Positions 10,676 to 22,112 are shown, counted from the first letter of the stretch. The stretch: 64,000 bases of DNA from Chelydra serpentina (GCA_037349315.1 JBAIAC010000026.1:868001-932000); one strand, 5' to 3'. Translations and numbers: made by a program. Notes: generated by a model not told the origin, from the sequence alone.

Positions 10676-10990
10676 ATGGCCCCGCCGCCCCGCGCCTACA
10701 GCCCGGCCGAGGTGCGGCAGCGCTGCGCCCAGGGCGCCTGCCTGGTGCTCCGGGGCCGCCGCCTCTACGACCTCGGCGGCTTCGTGCGGCTGCACCCGGG
10801 CGGCGAGCAGCTGCTGCGGGAGCGGGCGGGCAGCGACGTGAGCGCCGCGCTGGAGGGGCCGCCGCACCGGCACTCGCGCAACGCGCGCCGCTGGCTGGAG
10901 CAGTATTACCTGGGCGAGGTGCGCCCGGAGCCCGCGCCGGAGCGACAGGTACCGCCCGGCCCCCGGCCTCGGCGCGCTGTCCCTGCCCCG
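10400..10990. promoter_or_regulatory. CpG island over the FA2H promoter, exon 1 and intron 1 start
   Basis: Dense CG dinucleotides and very high G+C run from the promoter through exon 1 to the splice donor, in contrast to flanking sequence where CG is rare. This is typical of a vertebrate promoter island. Boundaries are by eye. Confidence 0.8.
10676..10948 (+). CDS. FA2H: FA2H exon 1: fatty acid 2-hydroxylase, N-terminal cytochrome b5 domain
   Basis: FA2H is an ER-membrane enzyme that adds an (R)-2-hydroxyl to fatty acids used for 2-hydroxy-ceramides and myelin galactolipids. Its N-terminal cytochrome b5 domain passes electrons to a C-terminal di-iron hydroxylase domain. This exon encodes residues 1-91, starting [10 protein letters not shown]. 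The haem-binding HPGG motif is at residues 40-43, and the second haem ligand is probably His64 or His66 in PPHRHS. The stretch [13 protein letters not shown] (69-81) closely matches mammalian FA2H. The ATG has a strong Kozak context (ccgccATGG). The frame stays open upstream but has no earlier in-frame ATG. The exon ends CAG|gtaccg in phase 0. It is GC-rich and sits inside a CpG island. Intron 1 continues the open frame to about 11620 only because it is C-rich and lacks stops. Identification rests on recalled family sequence. Confidence 0.96.
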
Positions 10991-11700
10991 CATCGCTACC
11001 CTCTGGTTCCCCCTGCATCCATCCTATACCCCATCCCCGTCCCCTGCCCCCCAGGCTCCCCGTCCCCGTCCCTGCCCTCTGGTCCCTCCAGCTCCCTGTC
11101 CCTATCGCTACCCTCTGGTCCCCCCTGTCCCCCCCTCGTCCCTGCCCTCTGCCCCCCGCCCCCCAGGCTCCCGGTCCCTGCATTGCACCCCCAGCCTGCA
11201 CCCCTCGCTGTGCCCCGTCCCTGCCCTCTGAAACCTGGCCCCTCCCTGGCCCCCCCCATCCCTTCCCCACCCCTCTGTGCCCTATTCCTGCAGTGCACAT
11301 CCCCTGCCCCCTTTCCCCTGTGCCCCCTGCATCACCCCTTTCCTCAGCCCTCCCTTCTGTGCCCCCTTCACTTGTGCTGGGCTCCTCATCCACCTGCACT
11401 GACACTGCTCTGCCCCACCTGGGCCCACTGCGCTGGCATCCCACTCTCGTGCCCTCCCCCCATCCCAGTTGCTTGTCACTCACTTGCCTTACCCCAAATC
11501 TACCCGGTGACACCCCACCCCCTGCATTCCACCTGGCCCCCACCCTGTGCCCTTCCAGCTGCCTGGATTCCTCCCCCTCCTCATACTATCCCCTCCCTGA
11601 GCCCCCCTTCTCCTGCCTGAAATTCATGTGTTTCCTGGTTCCTGCAACAACCTCCTGCCCCCCCTCCCCCAGTAGTACAGATGGGAGGGGTGCTTGGGGA
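10949..11700. repeat. C-rich low-complexity start of FA2H intron 1
   Basis: The + strand is overwhelmingly C and T, with irregular repeats of CCCTGCCC, CCCCCC and CTCCCTGTCC. The - strand therefore has many G runs of three or more. Stops are rare on both strands, which creates long meaningless open frames. It starts at the exon 1 donor and fades near 11700. Confidence 0.85.
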
Positions 11701-13263
11701 CAGCTGAGCCTGGTCTGACAGATCTCACCACCTATAACTGCCCTGTATCCCAGGCACTTGTATTTTGCACCCACTCAACTGCATCCAGCCCTTGAACCAT
11801 GTCCCTGCACCTGTCTCATTTCCTGTCCCCGCCCTTCACCTGACACCTATGTGCCCCCCTTTCACTTCCATGCTGGCTTATTGCTCATCTTCTGAACTAC
11901 CTCCCCCCACTCTTATGTTTCCACATCCTAGAGAGAACAGAGGGGGTAGAGGATGGGGGTAGAGGGTAGTGCTAACAACACAAGGTTTGTGGTTCACTAG
12001 CCCCGCCTTAGCTCAGAGCAAATCCCTTTTGCAATCTCTGCTCAGTTCTAAAGTGTTGTGTTGATGGGGAAACTCCCAGAGGTAGAGTAGTCGTTCCTGG
12101 ATGGCAGGGAGGGGAAGATCGGTGGCGGGGCACAAATCCGAGGCGGAGATGCCTAGAGGTGGGTTGTATTGTATACATCCCCCTCAAGCCTCCCCCACCC
12201 ACATCCATTCATACTTCAGAGAATTTCACCACTAAGAATAAAATAATTGTCTCCTTTAGGCTAAACTGAGGGTTTAATATTTCAAAATTGTTCCCAGAAG
12301 TGGGTGGAAAAATGCTTCATTTCTTCATGCAGAGATCCTGGTTCTCAATTCATTAATTCCCCTCTCAGATAGCTTGTATGCGGCTTTAAAAGGCTTCATT
12401 TCTGTGCATGGGCGAAAGGGATGGAGTTGGGAGGGGGAGTTAACAACTAATGCCATAGCGAACGCTGCACTCCCGTCACTGCATGGCACTGCCCAACTGC
12501 TCAGTCAATATTACACTATCAATGATTATACAGAAACAGGGAGCTAGTCTCTTGAGCTTGTACCCAGCTTCTGTCATAAAGCTCCGTACTGACGCACCGG
12601 GAACTTTAGCAGTAAAAATTGGTCGGGTCTGAAAAATTACCAGACTTTCTCTGAAGGCGAAGAGGAACGTTTTTGTAAAGTTTGAAGAAAATCCATCCAA
12701 CTGGTTTTGAGTAACTGATCTCTTAAATAATTACCCTGATTTTTTAAGTCTCGATTCCTGTCTAACGTTTCCTGGTCTCTTGTAACCCCAGAAAAAAATG
12801 GCTTGTTACTAGAGCTAAATGCAGTTTTTCTTACAAGTACTTGCTAAAATGTACTGCATTTGCTAAAAAATGCAATTTCAGTTGACCATAAAGGTCAGTG
12901 ATAGGGCGCTCACCAGAGGTATGAGAAACCAGGGTCAAACCCTTGCTCTGGAACAGAGCCAAAACAAAATCTTCTGATTTAATCGAAAACTCTGAATTTT
13001 TATTTGGTTTGACCGGAATTGAATTTTTTTAAAAAAAATTCTGTACTGGCACCAGACCAAAACATCAGTTGTTCACCAAGCTCTGTTTGTTATTGTCCCT
13101 GCAAACATTCCGTGAAGTTAAATCACCTTCAACTCCTGTGCCAGCTGGATTTAAAGAAAAGTTTTGCTTAATCCTCACTATTAGCAATAGTGGAGATAGA
13201 TCTGGGCCCAACCCTGCTGCTGTTAATGCGAACTCTGTACTATGTGTTGCTTGCTTCCATTAG
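11701..13263. other. FA2H intron 1, unassigned
   Basis: No repeat or exon recognised. At 12890-12950 there is a vaguely tRNA-like stretch (tagggcgctcacc and ggtcaaaccc) that may be an old SINE head. No clean boxes. Confidence 0.35.
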
Positions 13264-13271
13264 CAGGCATG

Positions 13272-13395
13272 TAGGGTGACCAGATGTCCCGATTTTATAG
13301 GGACAGTCTCGATTTTTGGGTCTTTTTCTTATATAGGCTCCTATTACCCCCCACTCCCTGTCCCGATTTTTCACACTTGCTGTCTGGTCACCCTA
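13272..13395. mobile_element. Second copy of the 122-bp hAT-like MITE
   Basis: Same ends as 7605-7726 (TAGGGTGACC and GGTCACCCTA). Perfect 8-bp duplication CAGGCATG at 13264-13271 and 13396-13403. The two copies differ at only a handful of positions by eye. Confidence 0.95.
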
Positions 13396-13403
13396 CAGGC
13401 ATG

Positions 13404-14668
13404 GGATGTGCTGGGCATCTTCCCAACATGGAAGTCACTGCCCAAAAGCTTTACACTTCAAAAAGACAACAGGCAGAGATGGAGGGTAGGGGAGAGCAGG
13501 GGACCAGAGACAGGTAAGCTGGCTGGCTGATGACAGGCTACATGTTGATGAACTATAGCTTGAATGTGTAATCATGTTAAACTACATATTGGAATGTCTA
13601 GAAAATGCAAGATTAGCTCAAAGCCCTGCTGTTATCCTGTAGGCATCATGATCGAAATGGGTGTTCAGGAGGGGAATCTCCTCTGGAATCGCATCTGGGA
13701 GGTGGCATGGAGACCTGGGCTGGAGAAGCAGAACAGAGGGTCACACTGAGACTGGTACTATTGGGATCGCAGTGGGGATGGAGGTGCTAAATAGGGAAGA
13801 TCTTGTCCTGTGGCCAAGGAAGGCAATTTTAGCAGTGTTTTGTAAAGTGTTTGAGGCAACATATAGTAGGGAGGCCAGAGAAGAGTCTGCAGTAATCACA
13901 GCCGGATACTTGGGTCCTGGCTCAGAGTTCCTGCCGTGGGATAGAGAGAAGGATGGATCTTAGCTGTATGGTGGAAGAGGCAGCAGGGTTCAGATATGTA
14001 GGGCAAAGGAGAGGGAGGAGTCAAAGCTCACTTGCAGCATATGCACCAGGTTGTTGGGAAGGCCTGCGTGCTGCCCTCCGTTACAGTGAAGGGGGTGCTT
14101 GAGGCAGAGGGGGGATAGAAGAGGTTTGGGAGAGAAGGGTAGGAGTTCTGTTGTAGCCCAGGGCATAGTTGCATTGGGAGGGAAATCAGCCACAGGGCAT
14201 TGAGGTTACAGTGTCTGGGGGGGTTGCAAAGATGCCTTTAGAAGGCTTACTTTGATTTCCCCCTTGTAGCTGTGGGGCAGTGATCCTTGTGCTTCCATAT
14301 TTGTAGATTTGAGTCTCATTGGCAACTAGACTGTGCTTGAAATGAGGATTAAATAGAGCAAGTACTTGGCTTGAGATGAAAAGATCCAAAAATGGCTCCT
14401 TGAAATTTCAAGCATTTAATACTACGTGTGTCCTTCTGTTTACCCAATGAAACCACATTGTGCCACAACATTTGTGTGGTAGGTAGCTTTGGAGGCTGAC
14501 TCAGACACAGGCCAACTTTCTAGGACAGGGATAGAAAAATGGTTAAGGAATTCTCGTTATTTGAAAACTAGGCTTGGTTCACTCCCTCTGAAGCTGCTGG
14601 AGAGAGAGATCTTGTGGCACCAGATGATTTTCATCATCAGCCTCTGAACCAGCGAAAGAAACTTTAGT
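13404..14668. other. FA2H intron 1, unassigned
   Basis: No gene, exon or clear repeat seen. The open frames present are short and not protein-like. Confidence 0.35.
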
Positions 14669-14815
14669 GGTGGTGGTGTAGCCACGTCAGTCCCAGGATA
14701 TGCGCAAAACAAGGTGGATGAGGCAATAGTTTTTATTGGACCAGGTAATATCTTTTATTCTCTCTCACTGGCAGAAGTTGGTCCAATATTACCTCAGCCA
14801 CTTTCTCTCATTTTT
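14669..14815. mobile_element. Palindromic 'TAGCCA..GTC' repeat, subtype 1, degraded
   Basis: Begins GTGTAGCCACGTCAGTCCC and contains AAGGTGGATGAGGCAATAG, TTTTATTGGACCAGG, and the inverted copy TTGGTCCAATATTACCTCAG. The same family is seen as a single arm at 17755. It resembles the inverted-dimer families at 22113 and 33947 in layout. Confidence 0.6.
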
Positions 14816-14933
14816 TCCATATGTAAATCACCGGTCCTTTGTTCAGACACTGCAGTTGTTTGGGCTTTAGGAGAGGCTTATCTCTGCGTTGATGTGCCAT
14901 GAGGGTTGCACTCCGAGCATTTTGGGTATGTCT

Positions 14934-15212
14934 ACACTAGCCATGTTACAGGGTGGCCGCGGCAGCGCTGTGAAGTGGGCAGTGTAGATGCGCTTTATCA
15001 CCGGGGGAGAGCTCTCCTGGCGATTTAAAAAACAAACCCACACCCCAAATGAGGCGTGGTAGCTGTATTGCTGGGAGTGCGGCTCCCAGAGGTAACGCAC
15101 TGTCTATACTGGCGCTTTTCAGCACTAACACTTTTGTTGCTCAGGGGGGTGTTTTTTCACACCCCTGAACGACACACGTTTTAGCGCTGAAAGTGGCAGT
15201 GTAGCCACAGCC
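14934..15212. mobile_element. Element with TACACT-type inverted ends
   Basis: Left end GGGTATGTCTACACT and right end AGTGTAGCCACAGCC. Flanking triplets are TTT and TAA. The interior has several local inverted pairs (gggagagctctcc; acacccc / ggggtgt). Possibly Harbinger-like (3-bp target site), but this is inference. Confidence 0.6.
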
Positions 15213-17746
15213 TAAGTCTGGCTTTTTAAGGCCCAAATGACATCGTGGCATGTCTTCAATTAGCCCCCAAAGAGAAGCAAATCCTTCTTGCACAAGTCTG
15301 GATTCTGCTGTAGACTTAGGCACCGATTGTGATCTCGGCGATGCTGGTGGGGTTACTGCTCTGCTCTGTTCTGTGAGAGAGCTTTGCTCTTGTTTCCCAA
15401 GGGTGGGAATGCCTGGTGTACTCAAAGGATGCTCAAGCAGCCCAGGAGCTCTGTGAAATGAGACAAGCATGATTTCCAATAAGCACCTTCCAAATGGTCC
15501 CAGTGGAAGAACAAGCCTGCAGCCTCTGCTTATCTCCTATTGCCATAATCCTGTGCTAAGGACACCTTGTGCAGCTAAAAGAAATTCTCCATGTCTCTGG
15601 GTGATTCAGTCTCCCCTGGATCATTGAAATGTAGGCTCTAGGCCAGCTCACTAGACATCTAGGAGTGTTGGTGTGTATGGCTGAAGACTGGACAGGCAGG
15701 AGACACATCCTGGAGAGGGAGGATTTTGAGGAATGCTGCATAGAACTTGGATGAGTCTAATGCTGGTTTCTCCAGTCTCTGCTAATGGCTTGAACCTGTT
15801 TGACCACATTCTGGCCCTGTGTCTTGTGTAAAGATAAGGTCTTTGACAGCAAAGAGGCTGGAGGACTGGGTGTGCACTCGGAACTGGGGTTTGCTGCTGA
15901 GAACAGCTCTTGCAGGCAGAAGCCCCTAGAATGTATGATGATTTGGTCACTTGAACTTGCAGAGTGGCTTGCTCTGTGATAGTCCTGTTATCCAGTTCTG
16001 CAATTGTCACTATATCATATTGACTGAGGTTAAGAGGCATTCTGCTTTTTTTCACTAGCAAGTCCTTAGAGAGTGTTTGAGTTCTGCTTGCCAGCTGCAT
16101 GCAGGGCACTTCTTAGTGAAGTGGTAGATTCTGAACGAATAGCCTGAACTGTGTAGAAGATTCTCTAAAATCCACAGCCTGGCTGATGCAGGAACTGGAG
16201 TCCAGAGCTATAAAATGGGGCACTACAAACAAGGCATAAAGTTGGGCCCCCATCCAACAAGTCCAAAATCTGCACAGAAATTAAGTATGAGGATGTTAAA
16301 TAATGCTATGTTTAATCAACTTTCATCTCCATGGTCTTGGGCATGAATGATGTTGGAAATATAGCTTACATCACTTGATTCTAATGGGATTTTCTAAATG
16401 GAGGTGGGTGCCCATATACCATCGAAATGCATTGGGAGTTGGGTATCTTTGAATCTCCCTGTCTAAAGTAACTAATTTTGTAGGCTTAAGTGGTCTCATT
16501 CTCTCTGCCTAGTCTGAGACTCAAGGGTCTCTGAGCAGTGGCCTGAGTGAATGTTGTTTGGCTACTGCATGTTCCCGATTCCCTCATTTTGAATTGCCGT
16601 TTTCAGAGTTGGTGTCCTGTGCGTGCCATCCTTTTGGGGTTAAAGCGTTTCCCATGGCCCGGCGTCCAGGGAACACTTCTGGGGCTTGGGCTTCCAGGTC
16701 TTTGAGTGCCTCAGGCAGGCACGTCCATGTCTGCTCATGCTTCTGGGGGTCCTTAGTGTGTGTCCTCCGCACAGCCACTTCCCGGCACGTATCCTGGGAT
16801 GAATCATTCAACCCAATTATCTGAAATAAAACATCATTAGTTTTGCAATCAGAATAGAAAGAAATCAAAGCCAAGTGGGATAATTATAATCTAGTCTCTA
16901 GTCTGGGTAACAGCCTTGCTAGACTGGGGGAGGGGGGCATGGAATCATATAATTGAATCTCTGATTTAAGCAAAATACACATTGATCAAGGCATCACTAG
17001 TGGTACGCTGCTGTGTCAGTAAAAGGCTCTGTACTATCACATTCCTTGGCTTGTGGCCTGGCATGGGTAGGGGTGAACTGCCTGCATCCTCCCTTACAAA
17101 AGATCTCATGTTCCATTCAGAAGTGCTGTAAATATCGTGATGCTTTTTGTTGCTGACTGAACTTATTCTTCTGCATCTCCTCACAAGAGCACCAAATGTT
17201 TAATGATGCTTCTAACGAACGTGTGTTACTTTAATAGCCTGTGGCCTGCTGGATGGCTGAAGAGGACAAGAGCTTTGAGGACTCTACTAGACGTCTGTCT
17301 TCCTTCTATCTTGCGGTGCAAGGGAAGAGCCTGTCTGGGACGGGGGAGCAAGGTTCTGTTAGGGCTGGGGCCTGACATTCTCGGGGTACAAACCTCACTT
17401 ATGCTCCAGTTTGTCCAATCCATGCTCTCGCTCAAGCACATGTAACTAGTAAAAGTGCGTTGTGATGAGGATTGGGGAGCAGCGTCACCTTATCTTGAGT
17501 TTGGTATTTTACTTCTTGAATCCCACCCCTCAAGACTAGTTATCTTAAGCCATGAGTGTTGCAAGCCAGCAGCCCCTCAGCTACCTACAGAACCGGCTCC
17601 TTGGCTCGAGGGCAGGGTGGGAAGTGGTAGAAGCCAAGAGTGTGAATTTGCTCTTGTAGGGCTCCTAATGTCATCACAGGGAAACCAAAACAATGGAAGA
17701 GCTTGAGCTGCAGAGAGAGCTCTGCCTCAATAATGACTATTTCTTT
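15213..17746. other. FA2H intron 1, unassigned 2.5 kb
   Basis: No exon, RNA gene or clear mobile element recognised in this stretch. Composition is ordinary and open frames are short. Confidence 0.35.
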
Positions 17747-17754
17747 TATACTGT

Positions 17755-17840
17755 GGTGTTGTAGCCATGTTGGTCCCAGGATATGAGAGAAGGTGGGTGA
17801 GGTAATAACTTTCATTGGACCAACTTCTGTTGTTGAGAGG
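17755..17840. mobile_element. Single-arm copy of the 'TAGCCATGTTGGTCCC' repeat
   Basis: GTTGTAGCCATGTTGGTCCC, AGGTGGGTGAGGTAATAAC and CATTGGACCAACTTCTGTT are shared with 14669-14815. No second arm is present. Confidence 0.6.
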
Positions 17841-17846
17841 GATGAG

Positions 17847-18220
17847 GGCCTGGCCTGTATTACACCATCAGGTTGACATAAGCTAACTTGCATCAACCTA
17901 GGTGTGGAAATTTCTTCACTTAAATTTGGCTCCCGCCAACATAAATGCCTCTCTATGCTGATTTATTAACACACCTCCCCGAGCGGCTTAGTCCTGGTCG
18001 ATGTAATTAGGTCAATGCCCCGTCAGTGTAGACACTGCATTGTTCATGTCGACTATTACTGGCTGTCGGGAGCTGTCCCACAATGCCCCACATTGACAAT
18101 ACAACCAATAGAAGTGCTCCTGGTGATGATGCGGACACAAGGAGCCAAGTGTGCATGCACAAGCAATTTAATAACCATGCTGGCTGTATGCCGATGTAAT
18201 ATTGTAGTGTAGACATGGCC
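17847..18220. mobile_element. Element with TACACT-type inverted ends
   Basis: Left end GGCCTGGCCTGTATTACACC and right end TAGTGTAGACATGGCC are imperfectly inverted. An internal AGTGTAGACACTGCATTG occurs near the middle (18026-18043), so the block may be two fused copies. Confidence 0.5.
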
Positions 18221-18261
18221 AAGCTTCTGAGTTTACAGAGCTTTTCTTCAGGTCTGGGAAA

Positions 18262-18572
18262 CTAAAGCCATATTTACACTAGCAAACTCCCAGGGGCACA
18301 GCTGTATTGATGCTGTAAGATGGCTCGTGTAGACGCTCTATGCCAACGGGGGAGAGCTCTCCCATTGACGTCATAAAGCCACCCCAATGAGTGGTGATAG
18401 CTGTGCACATGAGTGCTTATGCCAGCGACAGTGACATATCGGCACCATTGCAGCTGCGCTGTTGTAGCGTGTCTGGTGAAGACACTCTGAGCCCCCTGGG
18501 GGGGAGAGTTCTCCCGTCGACTTAATTACTCCAGCTCTGTGAGAGGTGGTAGCTATGTCGGCGAGAGAACTG
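18262..18572. mobile_element. Degraded element of the TACACT type
   Basis: TTTACACTAGCAAACTCC at the left, an internal GGGGGAGAGCTCTCCC palindrome (18350-18364 region), and a second near-copy GGGGGAGAGTTCTCCC at 18500. It is probably related to 14934-15212. Right end unclear. Confidence 0.4.
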
Positions 18573-18942
18573 GCAAACCAGCCAGCAGTTATTGAGTAAA
18601 CCAAAGAAAGCAAGGACAATGAATCAGGCTGGTTTATTTTTTGACAGCTGCAATTCAGCTGGCCTGTGTGTTCGTAGGATGTTTGAGATCAGAGCCTCAA
18701 TCTTGAACTGGGTGCCGTAAAATGTTATGCTAGAGCGCACCGTGCTGGGACGTTAGGCAAGGCTGAGAATAATTTGAGCCCTCACTACAGCACTCTTAGA
18801 ACTGAGTGGTGGGGAGATGCCCCCAGTTTGCCTAAGTGAGCAGATGTGCAGTTAGGACCCAAATACCATAGAACCTAGCTCAAGTGCTGAGCACCCACAA
18901 ATGGATTTGCCGGTGCGCGACTTCTTTGAAAACCAAAGCTAT

Positions 18943-19751
18943 GGCCTTGGCTACACTTGCGGATGTACAGCGCTGTGAGTTAAACCTGTCCTCGTACAGC
19001 TGAGTAGGAAAAGCGCTGCAGCCTGTCCACACTGGCAGCTGCCAGCGCACTAACATGGCTACATTTGAGGCATTTGCAGCTGTATTGGGAGCGATGCATT
19101 ATGTGCGTTCAAGTGGCTGCAACGTGCTTTTCAAATGGGGGGGGGTGAGGGGCAGTGTGACAGGAAGCGTGTGGGGAGAGAGAGTGGATTTTTGGGGTAT
19201 CCACAGAGTGTCAGCTCATTATCTCCTAAGTTTACACACCTCCACATCCCCTGCCTCTCTCTCAATCACTGAAAGCAAGCAGCAGGGGCTTTGTTTGTTT
19301 TTAAAGAGCAGATAAAAGAGAACTCGGGGAAACGGAGCCCTCCCCCTCCCTCCCCCCCCCCGCCGTTCTTTCCCCCCCACCCCCACCCCTCCCCGTCTCT
19401 CTCCAAGCCAACTTTGCTGCCGGCATTCCTAACAGAGCCCCCCCCCCCCCCCCCGCCTGCAAACAGTAGCTGTGTTTGTAAAGTAGCTCCAGAACGGAGC
19501 TCTGAACTCCAACCCGGAAGTGCTGTTTCAAAACAAAGGGAGCTTCCGGAGGTCAGTTACTGCGAATTCCCTGGCTACACTGAAGCCCCAGCGTTCCACC
19601 CACTATGCAACAAATGTTATTCCTCTCGGGGAGGTGGAGTACAATCTGAGGAGATACAGCGCTGCACGTGCCTTGCAAGTGTAGCCAGTTAGTGAGTTAC
19701 AGCGCTGCAGGCAGTTTTATTGCACTGTAACTCGTGAGTGTAGCCAAGACC
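18943..19751. mobile_element. Long element with TACACT-type ends and poly-C tracts
   Basis: Ends GGCCTTGGCTACACTTGC and GAGTGTAGCCAAGACC are inverted. Near each end is the shared phrase 'acagcgctg'. The centre holds pure C runs at about 19350-19400 and 19440-19455 and a CT-rich block. No transposase frame is visible. Confidence 0.65.
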
Positions 19752-20004
19752 TCAGTCTCTACAACTGGCCTCCGGAAGCTACTGGCAGAGGGTGGTCTCT
19801 TCTCTCCCCACTGCCACTTTCAAGTAGCAGAAGCTTGTCAGACATTTTGATTTTGGGGTATGGTTTTTTTAAAGAATTCCAGCTCCTGATATCTCTTCCC
19901 TAAACCTTAGGCCCAAATTTAAATAAATCAAACCAAACTAACATGGTGTGTGTGAACCTTTGCTCTGCTTGTGTGTTATATCCCTTTCTCCTACTCTGTC
20001 TGTC

Positions 20005-20112
20005 TTGTCTATTCAGATTACAAACTCTTTGGGCCAGTGACCATCTATTACTGCTTGTGCTGTGCCTACCCCAATCTTGGTTGGCAGTAACATAATAAAT
20101 GATGATAAATAA
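20005..20112 (+). mobile_element. LINE (L3/CR1-like) 3' end
   Basis: AGATTACAAACTCTTTGGG then CCATCTATTACTGC, a GTGCTGTGCCTA block and a tail of AATAAATGATGATAAATAATG. This is the usual form of the 3' end of an ancient CR1/L3 group. Confidence 0.6.
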
Positions 20113-20584
20113 TGCATAGTGATCACATTTGCTGGTGGGTGGGACTTTATTTTTGTAGTACTGCCCTGGTCTGATTGGGACTAACCATAGGCATCATGTG
20201 AATGTAATTTATAATCCTTCAGAAAGGACTGTGTTCCAGGTGCAACAGGAAATGGCTCTCCCCTTGCAAGGCCTGGATGAAGACGAGATTGGTTGTGTTT
20301 CCTTGTTTCAGTTTTGTGGGGTTTTCTTTTCGTAGGAACGTGAGACCTCACTTGGTGGCCATGTGCGTTGTCATGACGAGGTTGTAGCAATGTTGCCTTC
20401 GCTCATGCTAAGTAGTGTGTGGACTTAGCTAATATGCTGGCTATGCACTTCATGAGCATGTTTGTGTTGACCTTCATTACTTAATACTCCCTTGTGGTGG
20501 TTGGAGATGATGGAGAGTCTGGGGGCAAATCATAAAACTTTCCGTCTACCTTAATGCCTCAAATTATAGGAAGGCTGCAGTGAT
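20113..20584. other. FA2H intron 1, unassigned
   Basis: No recognisable feature. Confidence 0.35.
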
Positions 20585-20592
20585 CTCTAGGC

Positions 20593-20764
20593 CAGTGGTT
20601 CTCAACCTTTTTTCATTTGCAGAGCCTTAAAAAATGTCAAATGGAGGTGTGGACCCCTTTGGACGTCTGTCTGTATCTCGAGTCAAATTCTGTTAAGTTT
20701 TCAGTCTGTCTATTGGGGATCCCTTAGTCATAGTCTGCGGACCGCCGGTGGCTGAAAACCACTG
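20593..20764. mobile_element. Non-autonomous hAT element (CAGTGGTTCTCAACC type)
   Basis: Left end CAGTGGTTCTCAACC and right end GGTGGCTGAAAACCACTG. Flanking 8-mers CTCTAGGC (20585-20592) and CTCTAGAC (20765-20772) match at 7 of 8. Its right edge coincides with the start of the duplicated block at 20770. Confidence 0.85.
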
Positions 20765-20769
20765 CTCTA

Positions 20770-20939
20770 GACACGCATGAGCATGTGAAATCACAGCTGC
20801 AATGGAAGCTGCCTTGCAACCTTTCCTCGAGTGGGTGCTGCTGTCCATGGCCCCACTATCCTCTGGTTCAGCCGGCGCTGCCGAGTTTTCACTCTCTTCT
20901 CCAGTCATCTTTTTTTTTTTTTTCTCTGTTCTCTGCCCA
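20770..20939 (+). repeat. Duplicated block, copy 1
   Basis: From GACACGCATGAGCATGTG to TCTCTGCCCA this matches 23011-23169 almost throughout. The main difference is an expanded T run (20910-20923) in this copy. Function unknown; the open frame is shared only because the DNA is shared. Confidence 0.9.
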
Positions 20940-20963
20940 CCGAACCTCGAATAAGGAGAGTAA

Positions 20964-21248
20964 GGGTACGTCTATACTTACGCGTCCGGTCGGAGGCGCG
21001 GGATCGATGTTCTGGGTTCGATTTATCGCGTCTTGTCTAGACGCGATAAATCGAACCAGGAAGTGCTCCCCCGTCGACGCCGGTAATCCTGCTCTGCGAA
21101 CGGAGCAGGCGGAGTCGACGGGGGAGCCTGCGCGCCGCGTCTGGACCACAGGTAAGTTCGAACTAAGAGACTTCGACTTCAGCTACGTTATTAACGTAGC
21201 TGAAGTTGCGTATCTTAGTTCGACGGGGGGGTTAGTGTAGACCTAGCC
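20964..21248. mobile_element. Hairpin-rich element with TAA target duplication
   Basis: Ends GGGTACGTCTATACT and AGTGTAGACCTAGCC are inverted repeats, flanked by TAA (20961-20963 and 21249-21251), which fits a Harbinger-like 3-bp target. Inside are perfect hairpins: 18-base arms at 21015-21032 and 21040-21057, 14-base arms at 21065-21078 and 21114-21127, and 15-base arms at 21176-21190 and 21192-21206. CG-rich for intronic DNA. No coding capacity. Confidence 0.85.
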
Positions 21249-21251
21249 TAA

Positions 21252-22102
21252 GTCACAACGTCTGCAGGTCTGATTCTGAGTCACAGCACTAGCGCCTTTG
21301 GCCTTGGTGAAGTTATTGGTTTGATCAGAGCCAGCTTCCTACATCATTCAAACAAGTTCTCCCTGGCTAAGCAAACTCGGAGGGCAGGATGTCTCCCAAA
21401 CCCCTTCTTGGAGCAGATTATGATATTGATGACACGGGGCATGAAGCTCATGAATCAAACTATTTAGTGTCTTTGTCTTTAATTGTTCACTTCTTGTAAA
21501 GCTTCACCTGTGTTTGTGGAGTACCAGAATAGAAATGGAATACCAGCCCTGAAGAGCGATCAGTTTACATCAATGGAGAGAAGACAATGACCTAGATGGG
21601 ACAGGGTTATTGGAGGCTGATAAGATTGGTTATTGGGAAGACTTGGGGGTGGGGTTAGCCTTAAGTAACACAGAAGGCGTCTGTTTCTAAACATGTGTTT
21701 AAGGAAATTCTAATTGGAGGTTCCGTGGGGGTACTGGCTAATCATGGAAAACTGTAGTTTTAAATTAGGCAGTTTTTTCAGTCCGTGGTTCTCTTCTTCA
21801 TTCATTAGGGCAGTGATACTGCGACTGAGACGTTTTAATATATCCCCTGTGGCTCTTTGCAGCATATGATATTAAAGCACTGATTTAATTGATTAACCAA
21901 TCAGGATGCTTTTACTATGTTGTTAACCAATTATAGTTGATCAAATAATGCTTGGTCAGTCATTTTGCTGTGTGAATAGTTCTACATACACACGCACATA
22001 AGGGGTGTGTGTGTGGGTGTGTGTATACAAACATATACATACACACAGTAAATATTTCCCAGTCATACTACTACGCTATGAATCTATAGCACTATAGTAA
22101 CT
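21252..22102. other. FA2H intron 1 with a short GT/TA microsatellite
   Basis: Unassigned except for a mixed (GT)n, (TA)n and (CA)n tract at about 21986-22048. Confidence 0.4.
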
Positions 22103-22112
22103 GAGACAATGA

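Noticed and set aside
10464..11543. 359-codon open frame on the - strand opposite FA2H exon 1
   Set aside because: Gly/Arg-rich antisense translation of the C-rich intron start and CpG island, with no domain.
10549..11718. 389-codon open frame on the + strand across FA2H exon 1 and intron 1
   Set aside because: It is out of frame with FA2H exon 1, consists mostly of Ala, Arg, Gly, Pro and Ser from CG- and C-rich DNA, and crosses a good splice donor. A composition artefact.
12890..12960. Old tRNA-derived SINE head
   Set aside because: There is only weak similarity to A and B boxes, with no tail or borders.
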